Assembly: GCF_007833275.1 (NCBI RefSeq) | Contig: NZ_CP042241.1 | Span: 1-64,000, forward strand | DNA length: 64,000 nucleotides | From: Salarchaeum sp. JOR-1 | Lineage (GTDB): Archaea > Halobacteriota > Halobacteria > Halobacteriales > Halobacteriaceae | Direction: 5' to 3' | Part shown: piece by piece, positions 10,312 through 19,976 of the stretch | Numbering within the stretch: the stretch's first letter is position 1 | How the letters are laid out: the number at the start of each line of letters is the position of its first letter | Notes under the pieces: model-generated | Seen by the model: only the letters and a program-made list of their open reading frames with translations | What the model was told of the DNA's origin: nothing | The model's database searches: none | Position numbers and translations under genes: made by a program

Positions 10312-11795
10312 TGGTCTACATCCTCTGTGTGCTCGGTATCGGCGGCCGATTGTGACGGATCGGTCTCGTCGTCGGTCGTGGCGTCGCGGGGGAACGTCCG
10401 TACAGACGCGCGGGGTAGCGTCACCGTCACGCGTGTCCCCCGGGGTGAGCGATCCTCAATCGTCACCTCACCGCCAGCGTAGGTAACCGTCCAGTGGACG
10501 ACCCACAACCCGATCCCACTGCCGTGCGTCAGCGCGGTTTCTTCGCCCGCGTCGAGGACTTCCTGTTCACTATCCGGAAGTCCCGGGCCGTTGTCTACAA
10601 TCACGACTTGAATCATTGGCGACGAGTCGCCCTCGTCGGTGCGTGTCACGCGGATGGTGACTTCCGGTGTCGCCTGATCGTTGTGTTCGATGGCGTTCTC
10701 AACAAGCTCTTCGAACACTAATTCGACATTTGCTCGGACATCAATCTCGTAGTCAGGCAGATCAGTCGTGAGATTCGCCTGCGGATATTGCTCTGCGATC
10801 CCGGTTACAACGCGGTCGCAGGTCGTACACACGGATTGTGACTGGCGATAGGTGCCGCGATCGAACTCCTGTATCGCGCGATATGCCTTCTGACTTAGCT
10901 CAACGAGCCCTTCGACACGCTCGCGGAGGTCATGGACGTAGTCTGTCTGTGCCTCGGTGTCATCTGTCTTCGTGATCTGATGGGCATAGCCGTCGATCAG
11001 ATTCAGATCAGTCCGCAAATTGTGACGCACGACTCGACTCAACACTTGCGTCTGTTGTTGGCTGATCACTTCGCCAGTCCGATCGTTCATAATAGCAACA
11101 AACTTGACGACGTTGCCGTCGCCATCGGTAATGGGTGCAATCGTTTGATCAGCAACGAATAGCTCCCCGGTCGCCCGTTGATTCATGAACTCGTTGTCTT
11201 CCCAGACCTCGCCGGAGCGAATCGTCTCCCACAGCTCCTCGTAGTAGGTCTCGGACTGACGACCTGAATTCAAGATCCGCGGTGTCTCACCGAGGGCTTG
11301 ATCTTCGCTGTACCCGGTGATCTCTTCGAACGCAGGGTTCACGTATTCGATCGTTCCGTCGGTGTCCGTGATGTAGATCGCGTGCCCAGCGTGTTCGATT
11401 GCCTGTTCGAACTGCTGGGCTTCCTGTATCGTCGTCATCAACTGGTCGTGCATCTCGTGCAGCGAGTGAGAGAGGGCCCCGAGTTCGTCGTCAGTATCGA
11501 ACACGGTGATTGACTGATCGAACTCCCCCCGAGCGATGGCGCCTGTATCGGCTGTTAATTGCTGTATCGGGGCGACGATATGCCGATCCAGGAGCACGAA
11601 CAACGCTCCGATGACAAGAAGATCGACGATAAACATGCTGAGCAAGAACAACGGAGAAAGAGTGGAAGAGACAGCAGTCTGTTGCACGAACCACCATGTC
11701 CCTCCAAGATTCGCCGCGAACAAGCACACGATGAGGAAGAGGTGGCCTCCAAGCCGCCACCGAATACTCCAGTCTCGGAGTGATGATTTCGACAT
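10308..11795 (-). CDS. HAMP-PAS sensor histidine kinase
   Basis: About 495 residues from ATG 11795 (MSKSSLRDW); an upstream in-frame ATG at 11882 would add a non-conserved leader and is less likely. Two membrane helices (LGGHLFLIVCLFAANLGG and LSMFIVDLLVIGALFVLL) lie close together, leaving only a short external loop, then a HAMP linker (IVAPIQQLTADTGAIARGEF), a PAS domain (IEHAGHAIYITDTDG, GETPRILNSG, no LOV cysteine), a DHp helix with VVRHNLRTDLN and HATPase_c (ENAIEH, DNGPGLPD, GIGLWVVHW). The small loop argues for sensing within the membrane or cytoplasm. It overlaps the HalX regulator by 4 nt and is about 105 bp downstream of the receiver gene. Confidence 0.85.
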   Translation of the reverse strand: MSKSSLRDWSIRWRLGGHLFLIVCLFAANLGGTWWFVQQTAVSSTLSPLFLLSMFIVDLLVIGALFVLLDRHIVAPIQQLTADTGAIARGEFDQSITVFDTDDELGALSHSLHEMHDQLMTTIQEAQQFEQAIEHAGHAIYITDTDGTIEYVNPAFEEITGYSEDQALGETPRILNSGRQSETYYEELWETIRSGEVWEDNEFMNQRATGELFVADQTIAPITDGDGNVVKFVAIMNDRTGEVISQQQTQVLSRVVRHNLRTDLNLIDGYAHQITKTDDTEAQTDYVHDLRERVEGLVELSQKAYRAIQEFDRGTYRQSQSVCTTCDRVVTGIAEQYPQANLTTDLPDYEIDVRANVELVFEELVENAIEHNDQATPEVTIRVTRTDEGDSSPMIQVVIVDNGPGLPDSEQEVLDAGEETALTHGSGIGLWVVHWTVTYAGGEVTIEDRSPRGTRVTVTLPRASVRTFPRDATTDDETDPSQSAADTEHTEDVDQ

Positions 11796-11900
11796 GGTAT
11801 TACTCAACTGATGTAGACCGACCCCGATCGAACCGCTCCAAGTGCTGGTGCGACTGACATTCACCCGAGCACCAATCGACAAGTGAATTGCAGGGCATCG

Positions 11901-12281
11901 TTACCCACTGAGTGCTGTCTCAATCAGGTCGCGGAACTGCTGTTTGGGAATTGGTTTATCAACGAACTCGTGGGCGCCATAGTCACGACTCTCGCGCCGG
12001 AGCGTGGGGTTCTGAAAGCCCGAGAGAATGATGAACGGTACATCGTTCTCAGCGAGTTGTTCGCAGTACGGCCAGACCGGATCGTCGAACCGGTCAATAT
12101 CAATCGTGGCGACCGCAAACCGTGAGGCCTCTGCAACAACGTCCTCCGCCGTGTCACGATCTGTGACGACCACGGGGTCATAGCCCTCATCGGCGAGGAA
12201 GTCACTGAGCAGCTCCGCATTGCGCTCGTTGGCGTCCATGATCAGGATCTGCGGCTGGTCATTAGATGCCGGCGTCATCAT
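11901..12281 (-). CDS. Stand-alone receiver-domain protein
   Basis: 126 residues forming a single receiver domain: ILIMDANERNAELLSDFL at the first strand, the phospho-acceptor region ATIDIDRFDD, ILSGF for the Thr/Ser switch and VDKPIPK for the conserved Lys. The acidic pair at the first strand is reduced to MDAN and the residue pattern after the phospho-Asp is not the usual MP, so the family is divergent. There is no output domain. It overlaps the KaiC-like gene by about 20 nt and precedes the kinases, the usual layout of a phosphorelay intermediate or of a KaiC-associated receiver. Confidence 0.75.
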   Translation of the reverse strand: MMTPASNDQPQILIMDANERNAELLSDFLADEGYDPVVVTDRDTAEDVVAEASRFAVATIDIDRFDDPVWPYCEQLAENDVPFIILSGFQNPTLRRESRDYGAHEFVDKPIPKQQFRDLIETALSG

Positions 12282-13759
12282 GTGGTGTGGTCTCCGTGGA
12301 GGCCTCCCACTCGGGCGTGCCAGTGAGAATCCCTCGCAGATTGGGCAGTGGCTCGCCGACTGAGAGGGCGTGCTCGGTGATTTCGAGTTCGCGGAGCGTA
12401 TGTTCGAACCCGCTGGTGCGCTGTTTGAGCACGCCGATCACTTTCCGGAGTTCGCCCTGGTACTCGATGTGCCGGAGGAAGACAATATTATCCGCGAGTT
12501 GACTTATTCCCCTCTCGGTTGCCTGGAAATCCCCCGTGATCGCGTGTACCTCGTTCACGAAGATGGCGGTCACACCCGCGTTCCGCAGGTATCGCCCCAG
12601 CGTGACGAGCACATCTTTTGTCTCGGCACCGCGCACACTCTGCTGAAACCCATCGATAGCATCCAGCATGATAACTTCGACACCATTGGTCTCGACGGCA
12701 CGGCGGACTTCCTGTGTGAATTCGTCCACCGTCATCTCATCAGGTTCGATGGTTTCGATCGTGAGCGTGCCGTCGTCACGCATCTCGCGGATGGGGATGT
12801 TGACGGCGTCGGCCCGCTGAAGCAGGGTCCGTTCGTTTTCTTCGAACGAGTAAAGGACAGCCTGGCTGTTCCGTCCGGTGGCTTCTTTCAGGAACTGGAG
12901 CCCGGTCGTGGTCTTGCCAGCGCCAGTTGGGCCCGTAAGCATGGTGAGTGTGCCGCGATCGAGACCGCCGTTCAGTAACGCGTCAAGTTCGGGCACCCCC
13001 GAGGAAAGCGTTCCCTGTGGATCGGTACTGTGTTGCGTCTCCGAGCTGAGTTGCGGTGACGCCACCATTCCGTCGTCGGTGATCTGGAGGGAGTGCTCCC
13101 CGCGTTGAAAGTCCGACCCCCGGAATTTGGACACACGAAGCGTCCGATATTCGTTGGTTTGATCGAGATGAATGACGGCGTCGCTCATGAACTGGAGGTC
13201 GTCGTCAGGTGTGGCTTGGGTCGCCTGAGAGGTGAATACGACACTCGTCCCTTCGAGCAATCGAAACAGGCCCATCACGTGCTGGCGGAATTGATAGGGA
13301 TCCTCGGTCAGATACCGGAGTTGCGTCATCGGATCAATGAAGACGCGATCCGGCTTGACATCGTTGAGTGCTGTTGTAATCTCGTCGGCAAGGGCGGGCC
13401 CTTCGACCTCCTGGGTTGGAAATACGTCGTACGACTCTTCCTGGGTGAACGCCGCCTCGTCAGGCCGCAAATCAAGCAACTCGAAGGCGTCCGGGTCGAA
13501 TCCAAAGGCAGTGGCGTCTTCTCGGAGGTATTGTTCGGGTTCCCCCATGTTGATGAATAACCCTGTTTCGTCATCGGTACCAGCGGTGAGGTAATGCAGC
13601 CCGAATAGCGTCTTTCCCGCACCGGGTGGGCCCCGGACGAGAGTACTCCGGTCTGGGATGAGTCCGCCATTGAGAATGTCATCAATCCCGGGGACGCCCT
13701 GTCGAAATGCGGTCTGTTGTCGATTCCTCGGTAACCGTCGCTCCTGTCGAATCAGTCAT
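12262..13759 (-). CDS. Two-domain KaiC/GvpD-family ATPase, reading frame broken near the 5' end
   Basis: COG0467-type RecA-fold ATPase with two domains. Domain 1 has Walker A GPPGAGKT and DRVFIDPMTQ as Walker B; domain 2 has GPTGAGKT, the catalytic pair in YSFEENERTL and VIMLDAIDGF. Domain 1 is only in frame if reading starts upstream of the first ATG at 13548. The natural start is ATG 13759, which overlaps the upstream regulator as ATGA and gives MTDSTGATVTEESTTDRIST before running into a stop; one extra G near 13697 (GGGCGT instead of GGCGT) separates it from VPGIDDILNGGL. No ATG, GTG or TTG start exists in the main frame before 13548. So the gene is frameshifted, or the base is an assembly error. 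GvpD belongs to the same superfamily. Confidence 0.8.
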
Positions 13760-14172
13760 ATTTGATCTTGGTCCGTATCGATTGGTGGAAGCGCATCATC
13801 ATCGGCTTCGTCCAAGTGCTTTAGAAGAAAGTATTGAAATCGTGTAATTCCATTCAGTAAATCACGGGTTCGTGTGTGCAGGTGTGCTGGATCGTCAATC
13901 TGGTATTCTTTGGAGCGAACTTTATCGACAGTGACTAAGATGCCCTCATCTGCAAGATCACGGAGGTGGGGGTAGACAGTTCCGGGACTCAAGTCACAAT
14001 TGTGGGCTCGAAGATCGTTCAGGAGTTCCTTCCCAGACGCTCCATCGTGAGCCGCAATTAAGACGAGCAGGACCTCGTCCAAACGCGCTTTCACGAACTC
14101 TTCAGGGAGATTGATTTCTTGGGACGGTGTGTCAGTCTCAGAATTCCACGGTAGAGAGTTAGATTCAGTCAT
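13756..14172 (-). CDS. GvpE-like winged-helix (PadR-type) regulator
   Basis: 138 residues. The central part (ARLDEVLLVLIAAHDGASGK then DLSPGTVYPHLRDLADEGIL) closely follows GvpE of this same window (DAILLLLIAVRDGACGKDLL, DLSPGTVYPHLSDLADDGIL), the gas vesicle activator, which has a PadR-like winged helix and leucine-rich dimer helix. This protein is shorter at the N-terminus than GvpE (193 residues). It is the first gene of the leftward signalling block and overlaps the KaiC-like ATPase by 4 nt. Because GvpE works with the KaiC-superfamily protein GvpD, this pair looks like a second D/E module. Its DNA target is unknown. Confidence 0.75.
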   Translation of the reverse strand: MTESNSLPWNSETDTPSQEINLPEEFVKARLDEVLLVLIAAHDGASGKELLNDLRAHNCDLSPGTVYPHLRDLADEGILVTVDKVRSKEYQIDDPAHLHTRTRDLLNGITRFQYFLLKHLDEADDDALPPIDTDQDQI

Positions 14173-14564
14173 GACCTTATTGCGTAGTTAAACCTCTCTT
14201 CGCTTGCTTGTAGCTTGTCTGAGTGGCAGTTTGGACCCTGAGATTCCCAATGTTAGTGACCTGAGGTTCATATCCACTTGTTCCACTCATCGATGATAAA
14301 ATCGTACCCTAAATAGAAAAGGGTAGAAATAAATGAGCCTTATGTGAATAGGGTATTATGAGAAGACGAGCAAGCGGCTTATGCACCCACTCAGTTTCGA
14401 CACTGATCCCGACTTACTGATACACCCAGTAGTATCCACAGATGCTTTCATCACAGAACAGGGTCCCATCATCAAAGACCACGATGTCTCAATTCGCCGG
14501 AGTAAACACCCCGACTGAGGACGATATTTCCACGCCAAACCAAACTGGTGAGCATTAAAGGAAT
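14173..14564. other. Divergent promoter region of the signalling block and Bat-like gene
   Basis: About 390 bp without a gene, AT-rich, between the leftward GvpE-like gene and the rightward Bat-like gene. It must hold both promoters. AT-rich stretches near 14305-14360 are candidates for TATA elements, but no TGAAACGG box like those before gvpA was found here. Confidence 0.4.
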
Positions 14565-17500
14565 ATGATACAGAAAAGTGATGATTTTCGTGTATTGACT
14601 GTCACCAACGATACAGAGGTCGGTAGACAACTGGCAACAACCTTGGCGGATACAGATGATCGGCTCATCGTTGACGCGTATTCAGAGGAAGTTTATACCA
14701 ACGGTAGCCTTACTGAGGAGTTCATTTCACAGTTTCTGATTGCCGATTGTATCGTGAGTACCGATCACGTTCTCAAGCAATGTCCCATAGACTTCGTGGA
14801 GGCGGTCCGTGCGGAATCGCCCGCCCTCCCATTCGTTCTTTTGACCGAGAGTACCAGCGCTTCTGAACCAGCCGTTCCTGGCGATTGTCTTGCCGCTGCA
14901 ATCGGTCAAGAGATCACCGACTGGTTCCCCATAGAATTTGTCTACGAACGTCCGGAGAGCGTTGCTACGCGTATTATTGATACTATTGGCGGGCTGTCGT
15001 CGCACGTTCAGCCGCGTGAGCCAGCAGCCCAGAGAACCTTGGAAGTATGTCCTGACGCTGTGACTGTGGCTGTAGATGGAGACTTCGTGTATGTGAATGA
15101 AGCAGCCGTTGAGTTATTGGGTGCATCAACTCGTGGTGAACTTTTGGATCGACCAGTAAGTGACGTTTTGCACCCGGAGAATCAAGAAGAAATTCTGGAG
15201 AATATGGAGTCAATCACAGGGCGTGAACGGGTCGTTTCAGATCGTCCTCGAAAACTCTTAACGCTTGATGGCAGGGTCATTCACGTCGAAGTAACGGCAC
15301 GCAACGTCGAATGGGAAGACCAGCAGGCTGTCGTTGCCATTCTGCATGATGTGACTGAGCGTGTCAGGCAACAGCGAGAGCTGGAGCGACAGAACGAACA
15401 ATTCGAACAGATCGCTGCCCGGCTTGAGCAAACGGTCATCTGGATGGCGACCCCCGATCTCCAGCAGACGGTGTACGTGAGTCCGGGATACGAATCGATC
15501 TGGGGGCGCTCTACTGATTCCCTATACGAGGATTTTGAGTCCTTCCTTAACGGCGTACACCCCGATGATCAGGAACGGATAGAAGAACAGCTAGCACAGC
15601 TGCGGGCGGATGCTGCACATGGTGACGCCCAACCGGAGTATAAGCAGGAATTCAGGGTATGCCATCCTGATGGGACTGTCCGATGGGTTGAAAACACCAC
15701 ATTCCCGCTACGCAACGGCGATGAGGTAATACAGTGGATTGGGATCACTACTGATATCACGACACGGAAAGAGCGCGAGCAAGATCTCCGACAGTACCAA
15801 ACAGTCATTAAGGCGCTTGACAATCCCGTGTGGGCGACCGATGAAGAGGGAAACGTGACGTTCGTGAACCAGCAGTTTTGTGAGTCAGCGGGGCAGCCGC
15901 GTGAAGCGCTTCTTGGACGACCAATCCACGCAGTATTCCGTACCGAGAAGAATGTGGCTGAGGAAGCGGCGACATCACTCAGGGATGCTGTTGAGGCGAT
16001 TCTTCGCAGCGAGAAAGACAACGCTCACCGTGAGCTAGAAATCACTCACTCTGACTCCTCCATGGTTCGAAACGTACAGGTCGTTCCGCTGGTTGAAGAA
16101 GGCGACATCACAGGTGCGATCGGGATTGATTACGATATTACTGAGCAGAAGCGACAGGAGGAGAAACGCAAGCAAACGATTGATCGGGTCACGGATGCCA
16201 TCGTCAGAGTTGATGACGAGTGGCAGTTCACTTTTGTTGACGAGCAAGCTGAAGATTACTATGAGATGACTGAAGAGGAACTTCTCGGACGGGATTTTTG
16301 GGAGGTATTTGAAGGAGTTCGGAATACTCGGTTTGAAGACGCGTATCGACACGTCATGGGAACGCGGGAGCCGATGTCGGTTGAGGAATATTCGTCCGAT
16401 TTAGATGACTGGTTCCACGTTGAAGTGTACCCCGACGATCGCGGCGGATTATCGTTCTATTTCCGTGAAATTACTGAACGTAAAGAACGCGAGGAAGAAC
16501 TCCAGATGAAAACACGCGCGATGGAGGAAGCTCCGATCGGGATTCTCATCACCGATCCTTCTCAGGATGATAACCCAATTATTTACGCTAATACAGGGTT
16601 TGAACGCTTAACTGGTTATACGAAAGAAGAAATCTTGGGCCGGAACTGTCGGTTTCTCCAGGGCGAGGAGACAGACCCGGAACCGGTCGCAGCGATGCGC
16701 AAAGCGATTGACAATCAAGAATCGGTGTCAGTTGAACTCCGCAATTACCGGAAAGATGGCACTCGGTTCTGGAATCACATGACAATCGCCCCCATAACGA
16801 ACGATGCAGGCGATGTGACGCACTATGTCGGGTTTCAGGAGGACGTGACAGAGCGCAAGGAGTACGAACAGACCCTACCAGCCCTACATGAAGCGACGAA
16901 CGACTTCATCCAAGCATCATCGCAAACTGAGGCTGCCGAGCAGATAGCCGATACTGTAGAAATGGCCACCGGGTTATCGGCCGTTGCCGTCTACCACTAC
17001 GACGACAAGGACGGAGTTCTTCGGCCGGCTGCCAGTTCTACTACTCTTCAGGAACTCGTCGGCAATCTACCCGTCTTTGGTCCGGGTGAGGGGATCGCGT
17101 GGCGTGCCTTCACAACTGGGGAGTCGGTTGCGTACGATGATATTCGGACTGTTGATGACGTGTATAATCCCGAAACGCCGATCCGAAGTGAGCTTATTGT
17201 GCCGGTCGGTGACCACGGCGTCATTTTAGCTGGGAGTCCGGAGCTGGGAGCAGTTACCGAATATGACCGCAAACTCGTAGAACTACTGGCCCTCTCCGCG
17301 GAAGCTGCGATCAATACGATTGAGCAACAAACCCAGTTACGGGCTCGACAACAGGAGCTGGATCAGCGGAATCAACAACTTATGCGTATTAATAAACTAA
17401 ATGATATAATTCGAAATATTAATCAGATTCTCATCAAATCAGACACGCCCGATACCATCACCCAGGGCGTTTGTGATCAACTGGTTGAAATTGATCAAAT

Positions 17501-18608
17501 AGAATTTGCATGGATTGCCAAACCAGAACTAGATAGTCAAGCGGTACAGCCGACAGCGTGGAGTGGATCCGACCGTTCGTACCTAGATCAGCTTGGTGAG
17601 TCAATCGGCGACGAAGTAGCCCCAGATGAACCGACTGTCCAAGCGGCCCGGACCCAGGAGTCCGTTTCTGTTCCCAACATCGCACGGCAACCCTCTAGTG
17701 ACTGGCAAACGTCGGCGCTTCAACAGGGCTATAGCTCCGTTTTGAGTGTTCCGCTCATCTATGAGGAGTCCTTCTATGGGGCGTTGAGTGTGTACGCGTC
17801 TGATCAGCAATTCTTTGAGGAGGAATACCAAGACGTGATGACTGAATTGGGTAAAATGACAGGATTAGGCATAAATACGATAAACCAACGTGACGCACTG
17901 CTGGGGAAACAATACACGACTATCACGCTCCAGATAGACGGTGTTGCATCTTCCAAGCAGCCCTTCCTCAACTTATCCAATCAACTCGGATGTGAGGTAG
18001 AACTCAGCACGATCCTCTCAAGTAAGCGAGGCCACATTGTGTACGCACAAATCCAGGATGTCACGGCTACAGATGTGATCGAATTCGCTGAGAAAACTTC
18101 GGAGATCAACCACGCACGTCAGGTTCAAGGGACGAATCACTGCGAGACAGAGCCTTGCCTGTTTGAATTTCTCGTGAGAGAAACGTGTTTGGCGATTCAG
18201 ATTGCTGACCAAGGAGGGGTGCCAAAGACAATAACCTTTAACAATAACCGCGGACGGGTTATTGCAGATCTGCCCCCAACAGTAGAACCAGCAACCCTCA
18301 TAGAATCGCTGCAATCTCAGCAATCCTCTATCCAACTTGTCTCAACAAGCACTCAACAAAATCCAATTGAGTCATCTGATATCTTCAATCAGGACTCAAG
18401 TGAATCACCTAATATCTACATATTGCAGAATGATCTCACCTCCGCTCAACGAGAAGCGGTTGAAGCCGCATATGCGGGTGGATTTTTCGAGTGGCCGCGT
18501 GACAGCACCGGGGAAGAAATCGCGGATGTCTTAGGAATCTCCCAGCCAGCCTTCTCGGAACGGTTACGAGCAGCTCAGCGAAAAATCATCGCCGCGTACT
18601 GTCGTTAA
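14565..18608 (+). CDS. Bat-like multi-PAS/GAF transcription activator with LOV domain and HTH_10
   Basis: 1347 residues, much larger than Bat (about 670). Order seen: a degenerate receiver-like N-terminus (1-130), four PAS units (about 155-640), a fifth PAS of LOV type (about 645-765) with GRNCRFLQG, adduct cysteine 695, LRNYRKDG, FWNHMTIAP and GFQEDVTE, then two GAF domains (about 770-930 and 945-1110), a Bat-type output region and a C-terminal HTH_10 (SAQREAVEAAYAGGFF, ADVLGISQPAFSERL). Bat in Halobacterium activates bacterio-opsin genes in response to oxygen and light; here the target is unknown. There is no kinase domain, so it should act directly on DNA. It points toward, and lies next to, the end of gvpM, and is divergent from the signalling block. 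Blue-light sensing is inferred from the LOV residues. Confidence 0.85.
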   Translation: MIQKSDDFRVLTVTNDTEVGRQLATTLADTDDRLIVDAYSEEVYTNGSLTEEFISQFLIADCIVSTDHVLKQCPIDFVEAVRAESPALPFVLLTESTSASEPAVPGDCLAAAIGQEITDWFPIEFVYERPESVATRIIDTIGGLSSHVQPREPAAQRTLEVCPDAVTVAVDGDFVYVNEAAVELLGASTRGELLDRPVSDVLHPENQEEILENMESITGRERVVSDRPRKLLTLDGRVIHVEVTARNVEWEDQQAVVAILHDVTERVRQQRELERQNEQFEQIAARLEQTVIWMATPDLQQTVYVSPGYESIWGRSTDSLYEDFESFLNGVHPDDQERIEEQLAQLRADAAHGDAQPEYKQEFRVCHPDGTVRWVENTTFPLRNGDEVIQWIGITTDITTRKEREQDLRQYQTVIKALDNPVWATDEEGNVTFVNQQFCESAGQPREALLGRPIHAVFRTEKNVAEEAATSLRDAVEAILRSEKDNAHRELEITHSDSSMVRNVQVVPLVEEGDITGAIGIDYDITEQKRQEEKRKQTIDRVTDAIVRVDDEWQFTFVDEQAEDYYEMTEEELLGRDFWEVFEGVRNTRFEDAYRHVMGTREPMSVEEYSSDLDDWFHVEVYPDDRGGLSFYFREITERKEREEELQMKTRAMEEAPIGILITDPSQDDNPIIYANTGFERLTGYTKEEILGRNCRFLQGEETDPEPVAAMRKAIDNQESVSVELRNYRKDGTRFWNHMTIAPITNDAGDVTHYVGFQEDVTERKEYEQTLPALHEATNDFIQASSQTEAAEQIADTVEMATGLSAVAVYHYDDKDGVLRPAASSTTLQELVGNLPVFGPGEGIAWRAFTTGESVAYDDIRTVDDVYNPETPIRSELIVPVGDHGVILAGSPELGAVTEYDRKLVELLALSAEAAINTIEQQTQLRARQQELDQRNQQLMRINKLNDIIRNINQILIKSDTPDTITQGVCDQLVEIDQIEFAWIAKPELDSQAVQPTAWSGSDRSYLDQLGESIGDEVAPDEPTVQAARTQESVSVPNIARQPSSDWQTSALQQGYSSVLSVPLIYEESFYGALSVYASDQQFFEEEYQDVMTELGKMTGLGINTINQRDALLGKQYTTITLQIDGVASSKQPFLNLSNQLGCEVELSTILSSKRGHIVYAQIQDVTATDVIEFAEKTSEINHARQVQGTNHCETEPCLFEFLVRETCLAIQIADQGGVPKTITFNNNRGRVIADLPPTVEPATLIESLQSQQSSIQLVSTSTQQNPIESSDIFNQDSSESPNIYILQNDLTSAQREAVEAAYAGGFFEWPRDSTGEEIADVLGISQPAFSERLRAAQRKIIAAYCR

Positions 18609-18622
18609 GAGAAGCTGAGATT

Positions 18623-18870
18623 TGACATCCTCCTCTGCGTAAACGCGGAGATATCCCGAGCGGTGGGAGTTTCAGGTTTACAGTTCAATCGGCGGACTAC
18701 CAGCCCCTTTCGGGCGCGGATGGTCCCACAACGTCGGACTGGTGGGCTGCTGGTCATGCCAAGTGGCCGTTACCCCTATTCTCAACTACGCTCATGCCGA
18801 CGACTCGTAACTTGAAGACTATTCTGTCAATGAAACCGCGGACACATACTATTTCAGTGGCTTCACAGTC
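18623..18870 (-). mobile_element. Solo right end of an IS200/IS605-type element, omega-RNA-like remnant
   Basis: On the minus strand this gene-free segment ends with a short imperfect hairpin (CTCCGCGT/ACGCAGAG arms, 18633-18650) and GGAGGATGTCA. It resembles, from memory, the 3' end and guide-RNA region that follow tnpB genes of haloarchaeal IS1341-type elements, with the blocks GGCCACTTGGCATGACCAGC and AGCCCACCAG near 18740-18775. No tnpB is present: gvpM lies directly upstream. A second segment ending in the same GGAGGATGTCA is at 45862. The call rests on pattern memory. Confidence 0.5.
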
Positions 18871-18873
18871 GGG

Positions 18874-19122
18874 TTACAACTCGTCGGGTTGAGCGTCTGA
18901 AATATCGCCTCTCTGCTGGTGTCGATGCGTAGCATCCCAGTCTTCAAATATACCGTAGTCCGTCATTGTCGTCATGCCAGCGATTGCTGCCCGGAGACTA
19001 ATTCCGATTAGCGGAATATCGGCAACTGTCACGATTACATCCGCTTGAACTACGACACCCTCGCGTAACAATACGTCAACAAACTCGACTATCGCGTGTG
19101 TCTCGTCTTTCGTTGGCTCCAT
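18874..19122 (-). CDS. gvpM: Gas vesicle protein GvpM
   Basis: 82 residues from ATG 19122 ([10 protein letters not shown]). It is a GvpA-related minor gas vesicle protein: AIVEFVDVLLREGVVVQADV and VADIPLIGISLRAAIAG align with the helix-strand-strand core of GvpA. Such GvpA-like proteins (GvpJ, GvpM) form the nucleation or tip complex together with GvpF, G, H, I, K and L. The start codon overlaps the stop of gvpL (TAATG). It is the last gene of the gvpDEFGHIJKLM unit; a remnant of an insertion element follows 3 nt later. Confidence 0.9.
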   Translation of the reverse strand: MEPTKDETHAIVEFVDVLLREGVVVQADVIVTVADIPLIGISLRAAIAGMTTMTDYGIFEDWDATHRHQQRGDISDAQPDEL

Positions 19123-19976
19123 TACTCTGCCCCGATATCTGGCGCAAACGTATATGGGGGCCATGGCCCCGTGAATCGAATCTCTACTCCGTCCTGTTCG
19201 ACGATTGTATCTAATCGATCGCCGAGGGCAGTTTCGTTGTCCTCGTCTGCAAGAACGGCTACCCGGAGGATCTGTTCCTGTTCAGCAGATGAGTGGGTAT
19301 CATCGGAGAGCGTAGGACGCGATTCCTGTTCGGCGAGGTCGTTCACGACCGGGGTGATAGCCTCCGTCAATTGCTCTGCGAGGTCTGTCCGTTGATCTTG
19401 TTTCAGCTCTTGAATGCGCTTCTCATATTGTTTCTCAAGCAGGAATCGTTTCCCTGCACCCGCTTGCTGCTGGCGCTGTTGCAATTCCTGAAGCCGGTCA
19501 TCCTGCTCCGTAATTCGGTCCTCAAACGGGGACGAGTCCCACAAGAGGGTGATGCGGTACTCCCACATTCCTGCAAACGACTGTAAGTCATCGTGAATGT
19601 TCTCATAGTGCTCGGCCAGCCAGTCTTCGACACTTGCATCACCACCCTCAAGCACTGTGTCAAACCGCATCGGCAACGGTGTCCCGAATACGTCACTCGC
19701 CGCATCAACCACCTGCTGGTGGGTAACCACCCATTGCTTTACCTGGTCGAGATCGTCTGTTTTGTAGACGGTCTCACAATCGTGGACAACGGCACCGATC
19801 CCGTCAGTCTCAATGACGTAGACGGGATTCTCATCAATGCCCGTCGTGGAGAGGGTCTCCGTGTCCGAGGCAGTGGTATCAACCACGCAGTACAGATAGC
19901 GTCCCTGCTGGACAGGTTGTTCGTCGTCCGCCGCTGTGGTCTGTGCGTCGTCCAGTGATTGGGAGTGATCCGTCAT
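19122..19976 (-). CDS. gvpL: Gas vesicle protein GvpL
   Basis: 284 residues of the GvpL/GvpF family. N-terminal RYLYCVVDT and C-terminal [20 protein letters not shown] are the family hallmarks, the latter closely matching GvpF here (IKYTGPWPPYNFVDIHIGAE). The middle part (about 130-230) is a long charged coiled coil. GvpL is an accessory protein that binds the other accessory Gvp proteins during nucleation of the vesicle. It overlaps gvpK by 4 nt (ATGA) and gvpM by 1 nt, which supports one polycistronic transcript. Confidence 0.93.
   Translation of the reverse strand: MTDHSQSLDDAQTTAADDEQPVQQGRYLYCVVDTTASDTETLSTTGIDENPVYVIETDGIGAVVHDCETVYKTDDLDQVKQWVVTHQQVVDAASDVFGTPLPMRFDTVLEGGDASVEDWLAEHYENIHDDLQSFAGMWEYRITLLWDSSPFEDRITEQDDRLQELQQRQQQAGAGKRFLLEKQYEKRIQELKQDQRTDLAEQLTEAITPVVNDLAEQESRPTLSDDTHSSAEQEQILRVAVLADEDNETALGDRLDTIVEQDGVEIRFTGPWPPYTFAPDIGAE

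Noticed and set aside
8048-11795. PAS domains of the two other kinases as LOV domains
   Set aside because: They read GREPSLLKSG and GETPRILNSG where LOV needs the N-C-R-F-L-Q motif, so the adduct-forming cysteine is missing.
14340-14538. Small frames between the GvpE-like and Bat-like genes
   Set aside because: They do not continue past 60 codons, have no recognisable sequence, and lie within the expected divergent promoter region.
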